Assembly: GCA_002278985.1 (NCBI GenBank)
Contig: NCJP01000011.1
Location: forward strand, 1 to 15,658
Direction: 5' to 3'
Length of the DNA stretch: 15,658 nt
DNA from: Erythrobacter sp. 34-65-8
GTDB lineage: Bacteria > Pseudomonadota > Alphaproteobacteria > Sphingomonadales > Sphingomonadaceae
The notes beneath the pieces were generated by a model. The model did not search any database, had not been told where the DNA came from, and saw only the letters and a list, made by a program, of their open reading frames with translations. The number at the start of each line of letters is the position of its first letter. Position 1 is the stretch's first letter. Shown here piece after piece: positions 14,244 through 15,658 of the stretch. Position numbers and translations under genes: made by a program.

Positions 14244-14258
14244 CCTGCCTCTTGCAGG
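14244..14258 (+). other. Small hairpin in the dnaK leader
   Basis: CCTGC-CTCTT-GCAGG forms a 5-bp stem with a 5-nt loop in the predicted dnaK transcript, about 25 nt from its 5' end and 48 nt before the start codon. It may stabilise the message; with this length it may also be chance. Confidence 0.3.
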
Positions 14259-14305
14259 AGGTCGCACCGGGCAGTGTCCAATCAACTCAAGTGAGTGGGG
14301 AAATA

Positions 14306-15658
<1,353 letters not shown>

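Overview
This is a GC-rich chromosomal window that looks like a member of the Alphaproteobacteria, most likely the order Sphingomonadales (Erythrobacteraceae or a near relative). That placement rests on protein style and gene content recalled from that group: the RNase PH, RdgB, HemW, XerC, HrcA, GrpE and DnaK sequences, the alphaproteobacterial heat-shock promoter in front of dnaK, and a small HExxH protein of a kind I associate with sphingomonads. It was not tested by any search. I see no insertion sequence, prophage, CRISPR array, tRNA or rRNA. The window is mostly conserved housekeeping DNA with a few less familiar genes.

Layout. Positions 1-286 (minus) hold the start of atpH, the first part of an ATP synthase operon running off the left edge. 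Positions 479-2035 (minus) encode an envelope-anchored trypsin-like serine protease with two membrane spans and a cysteine-containing C-terminal domain. It is divergent from ada (2135-3169, plus), a methylated-DNA repair and regulatory protein. The 99-bp gap between them carries a direct repeat spaced by two helical turns. A 247-bp hairpin-rich leader (3170-3416) precedes a SulP anion transporter (3417-4901), which is translationally coupled to a tandem universal stress protein (4901-5779).

Positions 5844-9253 (minus) form a tight four-gene operon, rph-rdgB-hemW-xerC: tRNA 3' processing, nucleotide-pool cleaning, a radical-SAM HemW protein and chromosome-dimer resolution. Two junctions have 4-base ATGA overlaps. 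Back to back with it is hrcA-grpE (9339-10995, plus), followed closely by a secreted DUF885 metallopeptidase (11025-12779) and a small glycine-zipper lipoprotein (12844-13137). These meet, with only 3 bp between stop codons, two minus-strand genes: a small HExxH protein (13141-13641) and a PCu(A)C-type copper-chaperone lipoprotein (13656-14138). The window ends in dnaK (14306 to the edge, first 451 residues), which has a well-formed sigma-32 promoter.

How the genes relate. The right half is a protein quality-control neighbourhood: HrcA (heat-shock repressor), GrpE and DnaK (chaperone cycle), with envelope peptidases and lipoproteins between them. I found no CIRCE operator near hrcA or dnaK, so local heat control probably runs through sigma-32, with HrcA acting elsewhere. 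The least explained parts are the structured leader of the SulP-Usp pair, the putative ada operator, the protease architecture, and the apparently leaderless hrcA transcript. I did not find a clearly new multi-gene system; the candidates for novelty are regulatory elements and two poorly characterised proteins.
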